Shown: piece after piece, positions 7,712 through 15,898 of the stretch | How the letters are laid out: the number at the start of each line of letters is the position of its first letter | Position numbering within the stretch: the first letter of the stretch is position 1 | Assembly (NCBI GenBank): GCA_046081125.1 | Contig: JBJTVH010000007.1 | Location: forward strand, 1-64,000 | Source: JBEIFW01 sp046081125 | GTDB lineage: Bacteria; Actinomycetota; Acidimicrobiia; Acidimicrobiales; Ilumatobacteraceae | Direction of reading: 5' to 3' | Length of the DNA stretch: 64,000 nt | Program-made: the position numbers and the translations under genes | The notes under the pieces: model-generated | The model's database searches: none | What the model saw: only the letters and a program-made list of their open reading frames with translations | What the model was told of the DNA's origin: nothing

Positions 7712-9432
7712 CGGGTCCTCCGGGCGGTCGGTGAGGTCTCGACCTGGCGTTGTCTGGCGTTCGCTTTGCTGTCCTCCACCGCTTGACGGAACCAGGCACG
7801 AGCCGGCTCCCGGAAGCGGACCCAGGCCGCAGTCCCGGCGATGAACAGCGACGCCAACATGGCTCCCTGCAGGGCTGCCGGCAGTGGCTCGCGGCCTTTT
7901 GCGATCGCGTCCGCAACGAGGTAGGCGGGGAATGATCCGATCACGGCGACGGCCACCGGCCAGACCGCTCGAACCACGATCCGCATCCCGGCCACCTCAG
8001 GCGGAAGCGCCTGATCCGTCGTCGACGGTGTGGTCGACGCCGACGGCGCGCCCTGGACGGTCGACACGACCGCCCCCGCCAGGCCGCCAAGCGACGAGGA
8101 GAGCGCAAGCACGACCGCTACCACGATCGTGCGACCCTCGGTGCCCTCCACGGCGAGGCCACCGGCGGCACCGAGCGCACCGCACAGTACGGCCGCCACC
8201 GCCGAGGCCGGCAGGTGGCGAGCGAGCAACAGGCCGGTCTCGACGGGTAACCGTTCCGCCCGTTCGTCGTGATCGACCTCCTGGGCCAAGGGCTCGACGA
8301 GATCGAGGCCGAGGACGTAGGCAACGAACCCGGCGACCACGACCAACGGTTTGGTCCCGTGGACCGTTCCCAGCACGGCTGCCGTCGCGCCGGCGGTCAG
8401 CAGCACGACCCGGCCGAGCCGCGCCAGCGGGAACCGGACCAGACCGTGCCAACCTCGACGCCAGAGCACGAACCGGCCTCGTCCCGGGATACGCAGCCAG
8501 GGCCGCTGACGCGGGAGCTCCTGGGCCAGCTGGCGGCGAAGCAGGATCACGGTGCGCAGATCCTGCAGGGTGGCAGCGAACCGCAGCTGGCCGACGAGCA
8601 CCGTGCGCCGCTCTGCGGCTTCGAGCGACCCCCGGCCAAGCAGTAGCAGTCCGGCGCCGAGCATCGCGACGACCACACCGACGGCGAGTAGGTCGAAGGC
8701 CTCGAATTCGATGGGTGTGAAGGCGAGTCGACCGGCCACGGACGTGGGGGCCGTGACCTCGCCGGCGAGGTCGGCAATGGCCCACGCCAGCAGAGCACCG
8801 GCGACGACGGTGGCGAGCCACTGCCGCACGCGGAGCCCGTTCGCGATGAGCGCTGCGCCGAGCAACGCCACGGCGAGGAGTACCCCCACCCCGGCGCCAG
8901 CGGCGATCCAGCCGAGCGCGGTCTGTCCCAGCCGGCGGTGGGCCAGCAGGCCCGCTGCCGCACCGGCCACTGCTGCGGCGAACACGGCGAAGCGGAGTTG
9001 CTTGAGCGCCGGGCCGATGAGCACCCGGCGGCGGGCGACGGGTGCAAGCAGCACGAAGCGCACCTCCGCCGGCTCGACCGCGACCGGACCGCCCCGGGCC
9101 CCCGACCGCAGGCCGATCGCCAGCGCGAACGCGAAGAACAGCCCGATGACCCCGGGCCCGTCACGCACGACCCGTTCCAACCCCGACGCCGAGATCGGCT
9201 CGTCGCCGACGACCGTCGACAGGTAGAGCACGATCACCGAGCTGATGAAGGCGGTGACATACGCCTGATAGAGGGCATCGGACCGGTTGACCTGCGCCCG
9301 CCGCCGCATCTGGCGGCTGCGTCGCAACTCCGCGAGCGCTGCAACACCGACCGAGGGGCCGGGACCCGCAAGATCGGTTCCATCCGACTCGCTCATGCGG
9401 TCGTCGACGGGGGCATCGACGGGATCGGGCAC
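7708..9432 (-). CDS. ABC transporter permease, multi-spanning
   Basis: A 574-aa membrane protein with about twelve hydrophobic segments, for example AFISSVIVLYLSTVV, GVIGLFFAFALAIGL and GVLLAVALLGAALIA; it pairs with the ATPase that starts inside its stop codon. No solute specificity can be read. GTG 9432 is preferred over the internal ATG at 9396 because TAGCGT lies exactly 8 nt before it. Both genes form a two-gene operon pointing left. Confidence 0.8.
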   Translation of the reverse strand: MPDPVDAPVDDRMSESDGTDLAGPGPSVGVAALAELRRSRQMRRRAQVNRSDALYQAYVTAFISSVIVLYLSTVVGDEPISASGLERVVRDGPGVIGLFFAFALAIGLRSGARGGPVAVEPAEVRFVLLAPVARRRVLIGPALKQLRFAVFAAAVAGAAAGLLAHRRLGQTALGWIAAGAGVGVLLAVALLGAALIANGLRVRQWLATVVAGALLAWAIADLAGEVTAPTSVAGRLAFTPIEFEAFDLLAVGVVVAMLGAGLLLLGRGSLEAAERRTVLVGQLRFAATLQDLRTVILLRRQLAQELPRQRPWLRIPGRGRFVLWRRGWHGLVRFPLARLGRVVLLTAGATAAVLGTVHGTKPLVVVAGFVAYVLGLDLVEPLAQEVDHDERAERLPVETGLLLARHLPASAVAAVLCGALGAAGGLAVEGTEGRTIVVAVVLALSSSLGGLAGAVVSTVQGAPSASTTPSTTDQALPPEVAGMRIVVRAVWPVAVAVIGSFPAYLVADAIAKGREPLPAALQGAMLASLFIAGTAAWVRFREPARAWFRQAVEDSKANARQRQVETSPTARRTR

Positions 9433-9440
9433 GGCCCGCG

Positions 9441-9446
9441 ACGCTA
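9441..9446 (-). promoter_or_regulatory. -10 hexamer TAGCGT
   Basis: Minus strand, 8 nt before the GTG at 9432; drives the ABC operon from a position just beyond the sulfurtransferase stop. Confidence 0.5.
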
Positions 9447-9453
9447 CCGGCGT

Positions 9454-10305
9454 TCAGCCCGCCGTACCGATCGAGTCGCCACCGAGCGCAATCGGCCGTA
9501 GCGGATCATTCGACCAGCCGGAGAAGGACGCCACGAACAGGCGGGCCGATCCCAGCCCCGCGTGCTCGTGGGCGAGCAGCAGCGCACACGCCGACACCCC
9601 CGAGCCGCACGAGGCGACCATCGGCGTCCCGGCCTCGACGCCGATCGCGGCGAACCGGGCCCGAAGGAACTCGACCGAGCCGAACCGGCCCGACGACGGA
9701 TCGAGGATGCCGGTCCAGGGCAGGTTCCGGGCCCCGGGAATGTGGCCGGGACGCGGGTCGATCGGCTCGGTCTCGCCACGGAACCGCTCGGGGGCGCGGG
9801 CGTCGACGAGCACAACCCCCGGGGGCAGCGACGCAACCTCCTCGACGCCGGCCAGCGCCGCGGCCGGCCAGGGTCGCGGTGCCACTGCGCCCGCCGGGCG
9901 CTCGGTGCCACCACCGACTTCGAAGGCGCCCGGCCAGGTGCGCAGACCACCGTCGAGGAGCGCTGCTGGTTGACCGAGCTGGCGCAACATCCAGACCAGG
10001 CGGGCGGCGCTGCCTCCGCCCGTGTCGTCGTAGGCGACGACCGTGTCCTGCGGTCCGATGCCGTGCCGGGCGAGCACGCGGGCGAATGCCTCGGGCGACG
10101 GCAGCGGGTGGCGACCCTCGGTCGGTGCGCCCCTCACCGAGAGCTCGGTGTCGAGGTCGACGAACACCGATCCGGGGAGGTGCCCGGACTCGTACGCGGC
10201 TCGGCCGGACCGCCCGTCGAGATACCAGCGCACGTCGGCGACCACGAGGCCGGAGGCACCCAGACGCGGCTCGAGCCACGTCGCGTCGACCAGCGCAGGC
10301 AGCAC
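9454..10305 (-). CDS. sseA: 3-mercaptopyruvate/thiosulfate sulfurtransferase
   Basis: A 283-aa two-domain rhodanese. The N-terminal inactive domain carries VVADVRWYLDGRSGRAAYES and GHLPGSVFVDLD; the C-terminal domain carries VVLVDARAPERFRGE, GHIPGARNLPW and the active-site loop CGSGVSA, whose serine-type loop is characteristic of mercaptopyruvate sulfurtransferases. It transfers sulfane sulfur to thiols or cyanide in the cytoplasm. GTG 10305 is supported by a TACGGT hexamer 6 nt upstream and gives the usual family length. Confidence 0.88.
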   Translation of the reverse strand: MLPALVDATWLEPRLGASGLVVADVRWYLDGRSGRAAYESGHLPGSVFVDLDTELSVRGAPTEGRHPLPSPEAFARVLARHGIGPQDTVVAYDDTGGGSAARLVWMLRQLGQPAALLDGGLRTWPGAFEVGGGTERPAGAVAPRPWPAAALAGVEEVASLPPGVVLVDARAPERFRGETEPIDPRPGHIPGARNLPWTGILDPSSGRFGSVEFLRARFAAIGVEAGTPMVASCGSGVSACALLLAHEHAGLGSARLFVASFSGWSNDPLRPIALGGDSIGTAG

Positions 10306-10311
10306 GCTGCC

Positions 10312-10317
10312 ACCGTA
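10312..10317 (-). promoter_or_regulatory. -10 hexamer TACGGT
   Basis: Minus strand, 6 nt before the GTG at 10305. Confidence 0.5.
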
Positions 10318-10374
10318 CCGGGCTCCACCTGGGCGAGACTGCAGGTGCCGGCAGTTCGCCGCGCCCCCCGCCCC

Positions 10375-10905
10375 ATGCAGCCGCCCGCCGTCCAGGTCAT
10401 CGCCTCCGTACTCGCCATCGCCGCCGCGTGCGGCGCCGTGGCGCTCGTGGTCGTACGGATCGTGGCCCCCCGGCGGCTCCGGGCGCTGCGGCCCTTCGCC
10501 CTGTGGTTCGCCTGGGCGGTGGCCGTCGCAGCCACGGCCGGCAGCCTGTACTTCAGCGAGGTCGCCCACTACGTCCCGTGCCGGCTGTGCTGGTTCCAGC
10601 GCATCGCCATGTACCCGCTCGCCGTGCTGCTCGGCATCGCCGCACTGCGACGGGACGCCGGCGTCTGGCGTTACGCCGTGGCCTTCCCGGCTGCAGGCGC
10701 AGCGGTGTCCGGTTACCACTACCTCATCGAGCGTGGCGTGCTCACCGAGGGGGGCGCGTGCGAGATCGCGAACCCCTGCAACCTGATCTGGTTCGAACGG
10801 TTCGGGTTCGTCACCCTGCCGCTCATGGCCCTCGCCGGTTTCGTCGCGATCGGCACCACGCTGCTCGTACTCGTCCGCCCCGCCGACCGGGAGAACCCCG
10901 CATGA
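10375..10905 (+). CDS. Disulfide bond formation protein B family (DsbB/BdbC)
   Basis: A 176-aa membrane protein with four hydrophobic helices and the two redox cysteine pairs of DsbB: CRLCWFQRIAMYPL at the second loop and CEIANPC in the second extracytoplasmic loop. It re-oxidises a DsbA partner and passes electrons to quinone. Its stop overlaps the start of the next gene (ATGA at 10902-10905), and that gene encodes a lipoprotein thioredoxin with a CPHC site, so the pair forms a complete DsbA/DsbB module. No clear promoter hexamer precedes it. Confidence 0.9.
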   Translation: MQPPAVQVIASVLAIAAACGAVALVVVRIVAPRRLRALRPFALWFAWAVAVAATAGSLYFSEVAHYVPCRLCWFQRIAMYPLAVLLGIAALRRDAGVWRYAVAFPAAGAAVSGYHYLIERGVLTEGGACEIANPCNLIWFERFGFVTLPLMALAGFVAIGTTLLVLVRPADRENPA

Positions 10906-11501
10906 CCCGCCTCGCCTCCGTCCTGCTCGCCGCCGGACTCGCCCTCGGCACCCTCGCCGCCTGCGGCGACGACTCGTCCTCGGCTGGACCCGTCGGACCG
11001 CAGAACCAACCGGTGTCGCTCGCGGGCACCGCTCTCGCGCCGCTCCCCGACAACGGCACCGACCCGGCGGTCGGCAAGACCGCCCCGACGTTGTCGGGCA
11101 AGGACTTCTCGGGCAACGCCGTCACCGTGACCCCGGCGACCGGACGCCCGCGGCTGATCCTGTTCGTCGCCCACTGGTGCCCGCATTGCCAGGCCGAGGT
11201 CCCCCGCGTCGTGAAGTGGCTCGCCGACGGCAGCATCCCCGCCGGTCTCGACCTCGTCGCCGTGTCGACCGGCGTGCAGGCCAGCGCGCCGAACTACCCG
11301 CCGTCGAAGTGGTTGGCCAAGGAGAACTGGACCAAACCGGTCCTCGCCGACTCCGCCGCCATGGAATCGGCCAAGGCGTTCGGCCTCACCTCCTACCCGT
11401 ACTTCGTGTTGTTGAACGCCGACAGCACGGTGGCGGTGCGCGCCAGCGGCGAGTTGACCCGTGCGGAGCTGCGCAAGCTCCTCGCTACGGTCGGCTTGTA
11501 G
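10902..11501 (+). CDS. Thioredoxin-fold lipoprotein with CPHC active site (DsbA-like)
   Basis: A 199-aa exported lipoprotein: signal peptide with lipobox LGTLAAC, then a TlpA/ResA-like thioredoxin fold with the motif AHWCPHCQAEVPR, a cis-Pro segment TSYPYF and a short C-terminal helix. CPHC is the DsbA-type oxidant motif. It likely oxidises cysteines in exported proteins and is recycled by the DsbB-like protein it overlaps. Its last 17 bp overlap the stop of the convergent FAD oxidoreductase gene. Confidence 0.9.
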   Translation: MTRLASVLLAAGLALGTLAACGDDSSSAGPVGPQNQPVSLAGTALAPLPDNGTDPAVGKTAPTLSGKDFSGNAVTVTPATGRPRLILFVAHWCPHCQAEVPRVVKWLADGSIPAGLDLVAVSTGVQASAPNYPPSKWLAKENWTKPVLADSAAMESAKAFGLTSYPYFVLLNADSTVAVRASGELTRAELRKLLATVGL

Positions 11502-12927
11502 GCCACCGGCGGCGATCGGCCGCAAGGACGCGGCCGGCCGCCCACCAGCCGCACATCCCGTGGACACCGGCCCCGGGCGGGGTCGACGCCGAGCACAGCC
11601 AGGTGGCCGGTTCCGGGGTCCGCCACGGGTCGAGGCCCGGACGGGGCCGGGCCAGGAGCTGGAGCCCGCCGAGCGAACCACCGGCGATGTCCCCGCCGGG
11701 CATCGACGGGTCGTGGGCCTCGGTGTCCACTGCGGTGCGCACCCACCGCTGGCGCACCCGGTCCCGCCACCCGGGGGCGAACCGGTCGAACTGCGTCTCG
11801 ATCGCCGCCGAGGCATCGACCGGCGAGCCGTTCGGCACATGGCAGTAGGCCCACAACGGTTCGCGCCCATCGGCGCTGCGCCGCGTCGGATCGGCCACGG
11901 CCGGCTGGGCGACGAGCACGAACGGCGCCGGAGCGACCCGCCCGGCGAGTACCGCAGCCTCCGCCGCAGCGACGTCGGCGCTCGACCCGCCGAGGTGCAC
12001 GGTGCCGGCCCGGCGGCAGGGCTCGTGGCGCCACGGCATCGGAGCGTCGAGCACGTAGTCGACCTTGCAGGTTCCCGGGGCGCGGCGCCACCGCCGGTAC
12101 CACCACGACGGTCGACCCCCCAGGGCGAGGTACTGCTCGGGGGTCACGTCGAGCACCGTCGCCCGCCGGGGCGGCAGCTCGCCGAGGGCCCGCACCTCCA
12201 CCCCGCAGCGGATCTCGCCGCCGTGCGCGATCACCTCGGCGGCCAACGCGTCGGCGATGGCCTGCGACCCGCCGACGGCGACAGGCCATCCGACCGCATG
12301 GGCCGCGGCGGCGAGCACCAGACCGAGTCCACCGGTGAACGGTGCATCGAGCCGTAGGAACGAGTGCGCAGCGCACCCGGCCAACAGCGCTGCGGCCTCG
12401 GGCCCCCGGAACCGCCGGCTCAACGCCTCCGACGACCGCAGCCCGACCCGGGCGAAGCGGGCCAGGGCCACGGGTCGACGGGGCCACGGCAGCAGCGGCC
12501 CGAGGAATCCCTCGACCAACGGGTCCCAACCCCGTACGAGTGGGCCGAGCATCCGACGCCAGCCGTCGGCATCCGCGCCCAGACCGGCGGCGGTCGCATC
12601 GAGCCCACGGTGCAGGACCCCGACCCGGTCGTCGTCGACCGGGTGGGCGAGCGGGACGGCCGGGTGCGCCCACCGCAGCCCGCGCCCGGCGAGGTCGAGC
12701 CCGCCGAACGCCGGGGAGGCGACGCCGAGCGGGTGCACGGCCGAGCACAGGTCGTGCACCACGTCGGGGTCGCCCAGCGACGCCGTGCGGGCCCCGCCAC
12801 CGATGCGGTCGGCCCGCTCCAGCACCAGCACCGAGCGCCCGGCCCGGGCCAGACGGGCCGCTGCGGTCAGCCCGTTGGGCCCGGCGCCGACGACGACCGC
12901 GTCGAACGCCTCGCGACCGGGGCTCAC
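11485..12927 (-). CDS. Phytoene-desaturase-like FAD-dependent oxidoreductase
   Basis: A 480-aa NAD(P)/FAD-dependent amine-oxidase/CrtI-superfamily protein. The N-terminal dinucleotide motif VVVGAGPNGLTAAARLARAG and LVLERADRIGGGART bind FAD; GGSQAIADALAAEVIAHGGEI is the typical second motif; the C-terminus carries GAGVHGMCGWWAA. The substrate is unknown (carotenoid-like or other hydrophobic). GTG 12927 overlaps the larC stop (GTGA), so it is co-translated with larC. Its stop overlaps the thioredoxin gene tail-to-tail. Confidence 0.85.
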   Translation of the reverse strand: MSPGREAFDAVVVGAGPNGLTAAARLARAGRSVLVLERADRIGGGARTASLGDPDVVHDLCSAVHPLGVASPAFGGLDLAGRGLRWAHPAVPLAHPVDDDRVGVLHRGLDATAAGLGADADGWRRMLGPLVRGWDPLVEGFLGPLLPWPRRPVALARFARVGLRSSEALSRRFRGPEAAALLAGCAAHSFLRLDAPFTGGLGLVLAAAAHAVGWPVAVGGSQAIADALAAEVIAHGGEIRCGVEVRALGELPPRRATVLDVTPEQYLALGGRPSWWYRRWRRAPGTCKVDYVLDAPMPWRHEPCRRAGTVHLGGSSADVAAAEAAVLAGRVAPAPFVLVAQPAVADPTRRSADGREPLWAYCHVPNGSPVDASAAIETQFDRFAPGWRDRVRQRWVRTAVDTEAHDPSMPGGDIAGGSLGGLQLLARPRPGLDPWRTPEPATWLCSASTPPGAGVHGMCGWWAAGRVLAADRRRWPTSRP

Positions 12928-14156
12928 CGGTGCGACTCTAACTCCGCCGCCGCCGTCTCGGCCCGGCGCAGCACCTCCCGCAACGGCAGCTCGAGCCGGG
13001 CGGCCGCGACGACGGCGTCGTCGTGCTCGACCTTGGCCCGGCCCGCCCCGAGCTTCACCCGGATCGCCACCCCGGCGACGTCGACCACCGTCTCGGTGCG
13101 CAGCTGCGGCCACCGCTCCACCGCGACGGCCCGCAATCCCAGCGTGCCGGTCTCGGCCACGAGCACCGCGGCGACCGGTTCGGCCAGGCTCGGCTCGACC
13201 AGCGCATGGACCGTCGCCCCCGGGCGACCCTTCTTCATCACGATCGGGGTGACCCAGGCATCGAACGCGCCGGCGGCCAGCAACCGGGCCACGGCGTGGG
13301 CGAGCGTCTCGCCGGTGGCGTCGTCGACGTTGGCGCACAGCTCGACCGCCCGCTGACCGGGGCCGCCGCCCAGGACCTGCGCACGGGCGCCGCTCGCCGT
13401 GCCGACGAGCACCTGCACCACGTTCGGTCGCCCCGGCAGCTCGCGTCCGCCGGCGCCGTAGCCGATCGCGTCGACGAGCATCGCCGGCTGGGGCCCGAAT
13501 CCCCGGGCCAGCGCAGCGAGCAATGCGGCGCCGGTGGGCGTCGCGAGCTCGACCCCGATGTCGACGCCGTAGCTGGGGGCGCCGGCCCGGGCCAGCAGCG
13601 CGGCAGTGGCCGGCGCCGGTACGGGCAGCACCCCGTGGGCCGAGCGGGCCGTTCCCGCCCCGACCGCGACCGGCGACGCCCACACCTCGTCGATCCCGAG
13701 CGCCTCCAGCGCGGCGCACACCCCGACGACGTCGGCGATGGCGTCGAGCGAGCCGACCTCGTGGAACTCGACGGCCTCGGGGGCGACGCCGTGCAGTCGG
13801 CCCTCCTCCTCGGCCAGGAGCCGGAACGTGGACCGGGCCCGGGCCTCGACCCGGGCGTCGAGGCCGGCCGCGGCGAGGCGGGCATCGATCTCCGCCCACG
13901 GCCGGTGCCCGTCGTGGCCGTGCCCGTCGTGCCCAGGGCCGTCGTGCTCGCCGTGCTCCACGTCGACGACGGCCCGGGTGGCGGCGAGGCCGTTGCGCTG
14001 CACCGGCTCGGCGCCGAGGCGGATCCGGTCGCCGAGACCGAGCCGACCGACGGCCTCCGCAACGGCGGACAGCGGGGCGCCGGCGTCGAGCAGCGCGCCG
14101 AGGGCCATGTCACCGGCGATCCCCGACGGGCACGAGAACCACGCGAGACGGGTCAT
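12924..14156 (-). CDS. larC: Nickel pincer cofactor biosynthesis protein LarC
   Basis: A 410-aa LarC. It inserts nickel into the pyridinium dithiocarboxylate mononucleotide cofactor. N-terminal CPSGIAGDMALGALLDAG, the FHEVGSLDAIADVVGVC block and the C-terminal VTPIVMKKGRPGATVHAL block are all present. A His/Asp/Gly-rich loop around residues 66-82 (GHDGHGHDGH) is a likely nickel reservoir. The gene is one continuous frame, unlike lactobacilli in which LarC needs a ribosomal frameshift. ATG 14156 overlaps the larB stop (ATGA). Confidence 0.93.
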   Translation of the reverse strand: MTRLAWFSCPSGIAGDMALGALLDAGAPLSAVAEAVGRLGLGDRIRLGAEPVQRNGLAATRAVVDVEHGEHDGPGHDGHGHDGHRPWAEIDARLAAAGLDARVEARARSTFRLLAEEEGRLHGVAPEAVEFHEVGSLDAIADVVGVCAALEALGIDEVWASPVAVGAGTARSAHGVLPVPAPATAALLARAGAPSYGVDIGVELATPTGAALLAALARGFGPQPAMLVDAIGYGAGGRELPGRPNVVQVLVGTASGARAQVLGGGPGQRAVELCANVDDATGETLAHAVARLLAAGAFDAWVTPIVMKKGRPGATVHALVEPSLAEPVAAVLVAETGTLGLRAVAVERWPQLRTETVVDVAGVAIRVKLGAGRAKVEHDDAVVAAARLELPLREVLRRAETAAAELESHR

Positions 14157-14905
14157 CCGCGACCCAACAACCGGGCCACGGCGACCGCAGCGCCGAAGCC
14201 GTTGTCGATCCCGACCACCGTCACCCCGGACGCGCAGCTCGACAGCATGGCGAGCAGCGCGGTGACGCCCTGCAGCCCGGCGCCGTACCCGACCGAGGTC
14301 GGCACCGCCACCACCGGGCACGCCACCAGACCACCGATCACGCTGGCGAGTGCGCCCTCCATGCCGGCGACCGCAACGACGGCGTCGGCGTCGGCGAGCA
14401 GGTCGACATGCGGCAGCAACCGGTGCAGGCCGGCGACGCCGACATCGGTGAGGCGGACCGGCGCGAACCCGTGGGCACCGAGCACCGCTGCGCACTCGTC
14501 GGCGACGGCCAGGTCGGCGGTGCCGGCCGCGGCGACGACGACCCGCTCGGTCCGGGTGACCGGACGCGGCCGCCACACGAGCGTCGCCGGGTCGGTCCCG
14601 TGGACGACACCGTCGGGATGGGCGGCGAGGGCGGCCTTGGCCTGGGCGGTGTCGGCCCGGCTGAGGATCACCGGGCCGTCGCCGTGGGCGAGCAGCTCGC
14701 CGACGATCCCGGCGCAGTGCGCTGGCGACTTGCCCGGCCCGTACACCGCCTCCGGCAAGCCCTGGCGCAGGTGGCGGTGGTGGTCGACGCGGGCGTACCC
14801 GAGGTCGGCCCACGGCAGCCGGGCCAGGGCCCGGGCCGCGGTGTCGGCGTCGAGACGGCCTGCGGCCACGTCGTCGAGGATCGTCCGGAGTCGAAGCTGG
14901 TCCAC
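14153..14905 (-). CDS. larB: Nickel pincer cofactor biosynthesis protein LarB
   Basis: A 250-aa LarB, the carboxylase/hydrolase that makes pyridinium-3,5-biscarboxylate mononucleotide from nicotinate adenine dinucleotide. The C-terminal PurE-like domain has VVVAAAGTADLAVADECA, the LTDVGVAGLHRLLP motif and VIGGLVACPVVAVPTSVGYG. GTG 14905 is chosen since the protein then begins VDQLRLRTILDDVAAGR, the normal N-terminal helix; the divergent pheA starts only 19 bp away. larE and the larA-type user enzyme are not in this window. Confidence 0.93.
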   Translation of the reverse strand: MDQLRLRTILDDVAAGRLDADTAARALARLPWADLGYARVDHHRHLRQGLPEAVYGPGKSPAHCAGIVGELLAHGDGPVILSRADTAQAKAALAAHPDGVVHGTDPATLVWRPRPVTRTERVVVAAAGTADLAVADECAAVLGAHGFAPVRLTDVGVAGLHRLLPHVDLLADADAVVAVAGMEGALASVIGGLVACPVVAVPTSVGYGAGLQGVTALLAMLSSCASGVTVVGIDNGFGAAVAVARLLGRG

Positions 14906-14910
14906 GTCAC

Positions 14911-14916
14911 TATCCT
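14911..14916 (+). promoter_or_regulatory. -10 hexamer TATCCT in a 19-bp divergent gap
   Basis: Lies 8 nt before the GTG at 14925. The whole gap between larB and pheA is 19 bp, so the larB promoter must overlap this one on the opposite strand. Confidence 0.5.
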
Positions 14917-14924
14917 GACCTCCC

Positions 14925-15848
14925 GTGCCCAAGATCGGCTTCCTGGGGCCCGCGGGCACCTTCACCGAGCAGGCGTTGCGGACCCAGGCTGATCTCGCCG
15001 CGGCCGACACCGTGCCCTACGTGTCGATTCCCGACGTGCTCGACGCCGTCGCCTCGGGCGAGCTCGACGTCGGCTTCGTTCCGGTGGAGAACGCCCTCGA
15101 AGGCACGGTCAACCTGACGATCGACAACCTCGCGTTCACCCACGACCTGCTGATCCAGCGCGAGGTCGTACTCGACATCGAGCACGTGCTGATGGGGCGG
15201 CCCGGCACCACCCTCGACGCCGTCACCGCCGTGATCTCGATGCCGATGGCCACCGCACAGGTGCAACGGTTCCTGCGCCGACGGCTGCCCCACGCCGAGG
15301 TGCGGGCCGCCAACTCGACGGTCGAAGCGGCCCGCCTGGTGGCCGCGAGCGACGACGCTGGCCTCGTCGCCGTCGGCCCGGCGCTCGCTGCGACGCTCCA
15401 CGGGCTCACCGTGCTGACCGACGACCTCAGCGACGCCGAGGGGAACCAGACCCGGTTCCTGCTCGTGGCCCGTGACGGGATCCCGGCGCCCACCGGACAC
15501 GACAAGACGAGCGTGGTCGTCTACCAGCGGGCCGACGAGCCAGGCAGCCTGCTGTCGATCCTGCAGGAGTTCGCCGCCCGACGGATCAACCTGTCGAAGA
15601 TCGAGAGCCGGCCGACCAAGCGGGGCGGCCTCGGCGACTACTGCTTCGTGCTCGACGTCGACGGGCACCTCGCCGGCGAACTGCTGGCCGACGCCCTGCG
15701 CGACCTGCATGCGAAGCAGGGCGGGGTGAAGTTCCTCGGCTCCTATCCCGCCGCCGGCGCCCACGCCGCCAGCGCCCGCGAGCACGCCGACACCCGCTGG
15801 CGCGAGGCCGACGACTGGCTACAGGCGCTGCGGGGCCGGATCGGCTGA
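14925..15848 (+). CDS. pheA: Prephenate dehydratase
   Basis: A 307-aa enzyme converting prephenate to phenylpyruvate in phenylalanine synthesis. The periplasmic-binding-like catalytic domain starts KIGFLGPAGTFTEQA, has VPVENALEGTVNLTIDNL and the catalytic-loop segment NQTRFLLVA; the C-terminal ACT domain holds the Phe-regulatory motif KIESRPTKRG. No chorismate mutase domain, as in other actinobacteria. GTG start fixed by the TATCCT hexamer. Monocistronic or read into the luciferase-like gene 50 bp downstream, which has its own ribosome site. Confidence 0.95.
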   Translation: MPKIGFLGPAGTFTEQALRTQADLAAADTVPYVSIPDVLDAVASGELDVGFVPVENALEGTVNLTIDNLAFTHDLLIQREVVLDIEHVLMGRPGTTLDAVTAVISMPMATAQVQRFLRRRLPHAEVRAANSTVEAARLVAASDDAGLVAVGPALAATLHGLTVLTDDLSDAEGNQTRFLLVARDGIPAPTGHDKTSVVVYQRADEPGSLLSILQEFAARRINLSKIESRPTKRGGLGDYCFVLDVDGHLAGELLADALRDLHAKQGGVKFLGSYPAAGAHAASAREHADTRWREADDWLQALRGRIG

Positions 15849-15898
15849 CCGCAGCGCGCAGTACGCTTCCGCCAGGGGAAGAACCGCAGGAGGGGACC

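Noticed and set aside
13023..14992. Several 400-630 codon plus-strand frames over larB/larC
   Set aside because: They lack motifs and consist of Arg/Ala/Pro-rich antisense translation of known genes.
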